DNA of 64,000 nt, taken from NCBI GenBank assembly GCA_017562135.1, contig QEYB01000921.1, positions 806,001-870,000 of the forward strand. Direction: 5' to 3'. The notes under the pieces are model-generated. The model made no database searches. It was not told the DNA's origin and saw only the letters and a list, made by a program, of their open reading frames with translations. The position numbers were made by a program, and so were the translations under genes. Origin of the DNA: Dipylidium caninum (lineage: Eukaryota > Platyhelminthes > Cestoda > Cyclophyllidea > Dipylidiidae). Of this stretch, positions 61,175 through 64,000 are shown in pieces (position 1 is the first letter of the stretch; the number at the start of each line of letters is the position of its first letter).

Positions 61175-62202
61175 CCCGTCCTCCACCGCCGAAACCGCTA
61201 CAGGGCGGAAATATCCCCACAGGGGACGAGGACGCGGTCGGGGCCGGAATTGAAATTATTCTGTCATTTTTAACTTCACCAGAAGATTGGAAGTTTGTTG
61301 CCACTTCGGACCTCCCCGAGGGGATGTCCGATGTCGCCAGGTCGGGAGAGCTCTGCACCGGCAAGCCGTGCGAACTTATCGAACACGGAGGAGTTGAGGC
61401 AACACGTTACATGTATGCCTCGGTGGGTGGAAAGAGGATTAAATTCTGGCGTCTGGGGCGGAGCTCACTCAGCCAAGCTAGACACTCGTATTTGCCACAG
61501 TAAACGCCTCTCATCGTGCGCCACTTACCTCGCCTAGTCCCACTTCCCCCGAGCACCTTCTTATTAGGTCGGGGAGCTAAGGCGACGAGGGAAGAAGAGG
61601 AAGGAGGAATGACAGCGACTGTGACACTGCTTTGAGGACGGTGAAGGGTTAAGTGACGGGCTGAGGTGCCACGACTGTTTACTAGGCGAAACTTAAGTTT
61701 TGAGCCTTAATTTTACTAAAAATAGCGAAAATGATGGTCCCAGTGTAGCGTACTTCCCAACCAAATTCTTCACTGGTCACCTCACAAGGACAGAAGGAGA
61801 GGTACGAGAAGCGAAAGCCAACAAAGTCCATGACAGTCTCAAGTTGAGACGAGGCGGCCCACGACGATGGAACAATTCGTCGCTCGAACATCCGACATAG
61901 ACGACTTCGGTCACCTTAGCCGAGCCCCACTTGGTGGAACGAGGACGAGTTAGGTGGTGCAAATTGCCTTCAACCGGCGTTAGGTCGAAGCTCATGCGGC
62001 CCGTGTGCCGGCCGAGTGTGGAACACGGGGCTGGAGACCGAGCGGGCGAAGCGCAGTTGGCGGGATGAGCATCGACTTCCCGACCGCTGGGGAGTCACAC
62101 ACCCTTTTGTTCAACAAACTCTTTGTTTCTTTGTGTAATTCAAGTTGTCGTAAAATTTGGAGAAACATGCCCGTGTTCACGCGCACTCAGCGCTAAACTG
62201 CT

Positions 62203-62208
62203 TTTATT
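62203..62208 (-). promoter_or_regulatory. Candidate poly(A) signal of the 62.4-kb gene
   Basis: AATAAA on the minus strand, 156 nt downstream of the stop codon at 62364. Confidence 0.55.
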
Positions 62209-62284
62209 GGGTGGAGGTCAATTAAAAGCGCAGGGGAACAAACGTTTCCACCGAACAGGGCCCGGGCAATGCGACAAAAGTACG

Positions 62285-62363
62285 AAGGCACCAACTCCGC
62301 TTCTCCCCCTCCTTCTCCTCCTTCTCCTTTTCCTTCTTCCTCTTCTACTTCCTTCTTCCTCTT
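62285..62363. repeat. CT-rich (CTT/CTC) low-complexity tract
   Basis: Almost pure pyrimidine on the + strand, purine on the minus strand, directly after the stop codon of the minus strand ORF, so probably part of its 3' UTR. Confidence 0.7.
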
Positions 62364-62996
62364 CTAGCCAAAGTCCCCGTTGAAGTACTTCTTAAGTAGA
62401 TGTTCTGTCTCCACCACCTCCTTCACGATAATCTTTTCCAGCTGCAGACGTCTGCGTTTGCGCTCAACGCCTGAAATTCTGTGGTAGGCATAGTCGTAGC
62501 GTCCCTTCTCCGCCTGCCTCCCCGTAACTTCGACGATGATCGGATGCTCCTCGTGGCTATTCACGAGACCACAAGTGCCACAAAACCTCACGAGATGTGA
62601 ATTAACGTCCACTTCGTCCATGTTGGACTCCACATCGACGCACCTTCGATACGAGTTCACTCGCCTTCTCCACTGCTCCTCGATTGGCACCTTTTCCGAT
62701 CTGGGCGCCACATAGGGTAAATCGGTCTTTTCTCCTCCGCTTATCTCATTCTTAGCCGGTCTCTCGGTCACATTTACTTTAGGGATGCCTGGTTTGGATG
62801 AGACGGACGACAACCGTGCGAGAATAGAAAGAGGCGCCGTTTTTTGAGACAGACAACCGCAGTTTTCCGCCACTTCGGGACCATCGATTTCCACGGGAGG
62901 TTTGAACCTCGTGTTGGCAGGCGAGCGACTCAGCGTGCCCAACGGAAGTCGTCGACCGACGCAATGTGGACACTTGCGCCATACACACCACGACAT
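62364..62996 (-). CDS. Unrecognised 210-residue protein with CxxC motifs
   Basis: I do not recognise this protein. It is the longest unbroken frame in the right third of the window. The start was taken at MSWCVWRKCPHC because a good acceptor (TTGTTCTACTACAG) ends 21-22 nt upstream, which would suit a 5' UTR intron or spliced leader; the longer frame from 63071 would read through it. The protein has CPHC near residue 9, a Ser/Pro/Lys-rich middle, RFCGTCGLVN in the second half and a basic helical end (ERKRRRLQLEKIIVKEV, LLKKYFNGDFG). Two CxxC pairs could hold a zinc ion. A poly(A) signal follows 156 nt after the stop. Codon use is GC-rich, like the surrounding DNA, so a chance frame cannot be ruled out. 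Confidence 0.5.
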   Translation of the reverse strand: MSWCVWRKCPHCVGRRLPLGTLSRSPANTRFKPPVEIDGPEVAENCGCLSQKTAPLSILARLSSVSSKPGIPKVNVTERPAKNEISGGEKTDLPYVAPRSEKVPIEEQWRRRVNSYRRCVDVESNMDEVDVNSHLVRFCGTCGLVNSHEEHPIIVEVTGRQAEKGRYDYAYHRISGVERKRRRLQLEKIIVKEVVETEHLLKKYFNGDFG

Positions 62997-64000
62997 TTTG
63001 TCCCAAGCCCAGCATAACTGTAGTAGAACAAGCCGAGGGCCATTAAAAAGGCGGCGCAGACATGTCTGCATTTCCTGATTATATGCTCCAATTGGCCTGA
63101 GTTAGACATTCTGTCAGCCGCCTTCACCGAAAGAGATTTGACTTCCTCATCCTGTCGGCTCTGGTTAATGGGACTTTTTTAGTAATTCCACTGTTGGCGC
63201 ACCTCTGTCCAAATCCACGGAAGATGCGGAGGCGGAGGCGACGGATGGGCAGATGCAGATGGAGAGGGAGGAGGAGAAGGAACATTTCTGGAAGATAAAC
63301 AGGCGCCTCTTCGAATGGAATTCGCACTCCGCATTCGAATGGACTGGCTGTAGTTTGGGCGATGTACCGCGTGTCTGAGCGCCCTTCAACAAAAAATTCT
63401 CCTCACCTGCGGTGAACACGCTACGGGCGGCAGTTGGAACGTCACAACGTCGCCCTCGTACCATCGCTGCACCGGCGGGGACCCCAGGCCGCCCTGGGAA
63501 GCGTCCGAAGTCGCAATTCGAGCTACCATGCCGTTGTGCCCTCGAAATGGGAAAAAGTCACATGTGTACCGAATTCTTCAGCTTTTGCCATAGCCTGGGA
63601 CATCTCTTTCCATCGCAATGGGAGGTTAATGACGAATCTTGTAAATATCATTACTTTGGCGCAAAAAATCGACGCATTTCGGTCATTAACTTGACAAATC
63701 TCTATCATTAGGGTAGAAGTGGTGTGTGAAGACGAATCAGCAGCCTAAAATTGGGCAAATTTAACTGCCAGGGGAGGAGTTTCTCAAACCCCTGCCTCAA
63801 CGCCTTCCTTCGAAGGTCTCACAACTGCCGATCGGAGTGGAACGCGACTGCACCGCCCTCTTCGTCGTCGGCGAAAGGTATCGCGCCGGAATCCCTCTTG
63901 AGGACTCCTTTCTTTCCGCGGCTACGGCAAGGCGGTCATTTCGCACATCCTTTTCCCATCGCCTGACCGAATAAAGCTTTAGTTCCACTTTAGAGACTCC
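62997..64000. other. Right-edge region
   Basis: 1 kb upstream of the minus strand ORF. Frames up to 99 codons on both strands overlap and show nothing recognisable. It may hold the promoter and first exon of that gene. Confidence 0.4.

Larger units (their letters stand above)
48755..62202. other. Long gene-poor stretch, GC-richer than the left half
   Basis: From about 49.3 kb onward the sequence is visibly richer in G+C than the regions to the left, with many overlapping open frames on both strands (up to 191 codons) that follow from fewer stop codons. None shows a domain, a conserved block or a convincing chain of short introns. It contains several microsatellites and one orphan 5.8S rDNA fragment, listed separately. 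It could be intergenic DNA or a very long intron or UTR of a gene starting outside the window. Confidence 0.5.

Noticed and set aside
1..64000. CRISPR arrays, phage, bacterial operons, tRNA or snRNA genes
   Set aside because: No evenly spaced direct repeats, Shine-Dalgarno spacing, tRNA T-loop signatures in context, or U-snRNA sequence blocks were seen; the locus is eukaryotic.

Overview
The window looks like nuclear DNA of a parasitic flatworm, most likely a taeniid-type tapeworm. Two things point there: many spliced introns of only 29-38 nt beside introns of several kb, and a stray 5.8S rDNA fragment with a flatworm-style sequence. I read it as a eukaryotic multi-exon locus. Every exon model below was built by hand from conserved protein order, GT-AG sites and phase arithmetic, with no transcript or database support.

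Layout, left to right. 1-915 (-): 5' part of the DEAD-box helicase DDX6/Me31B, running off the left edge. 1857-5363 (+): MAP2K7 (JNK kinase kinase) with a long C-terminal tail. 5364-10293: convergent intergenic DNA. 10294-34610 (-): a 24.3-kb, 12-exon gene for a PTB-SH2 adapter of the SH2D5/EGFRAP type, whose large introns carry two dead mariner transposons. 35613-39544 (+): AKAP17A-like RRM/coiled-coil splicing factor. 39418-41170 (-): an unrecognised multi-exon gene whose 3' part overlaps the proposed last AKAP17A exon. 41733-45312 (-): PPP4R3/SMEK, regulatory subunit of protein phosphatase 4. 46421-47594 (+): YIPF4, a five-pass Golgi/ER protein. 48082-48754 (+): a small unrecognised five-exon gene. 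48755-62202: a GC-richer gene-poor stretch with an orphan 5.8S rDNA fragment near 61.1 kb. 62364-62996 (-): a 210-residue intronless ORF of unknown function with a poly(A) signal.

The left 47 kb is compact and ordinary in content: three head-to-head gene pairs (DDX6/MAP2K7, SH2D5-like/AKAP17A, PPP4R3/YIPF4), each with start codons about 0.9-1.1 kb apart, suggest shared bidirectional promoters. Functionally the genes are housekeeping or signalling: mRNA decay (DDX6), stress kinase signalling (MAP2K7), phosphotyrosine scaffolding (SH2D5-like), splicing/PKA anchoring (AKAP17A), PP4 targeting (PPP4R3) and membrane traffic (YIPF4). I see no operon-like linkage of function. I did not find a CRISPR array, tRNA, phage or other exotic system; the most novel-looking items are the three unrecognised genes, the adapter with its FLVR arginine intact, the MAP2K7 tail and the orphan rDNA.
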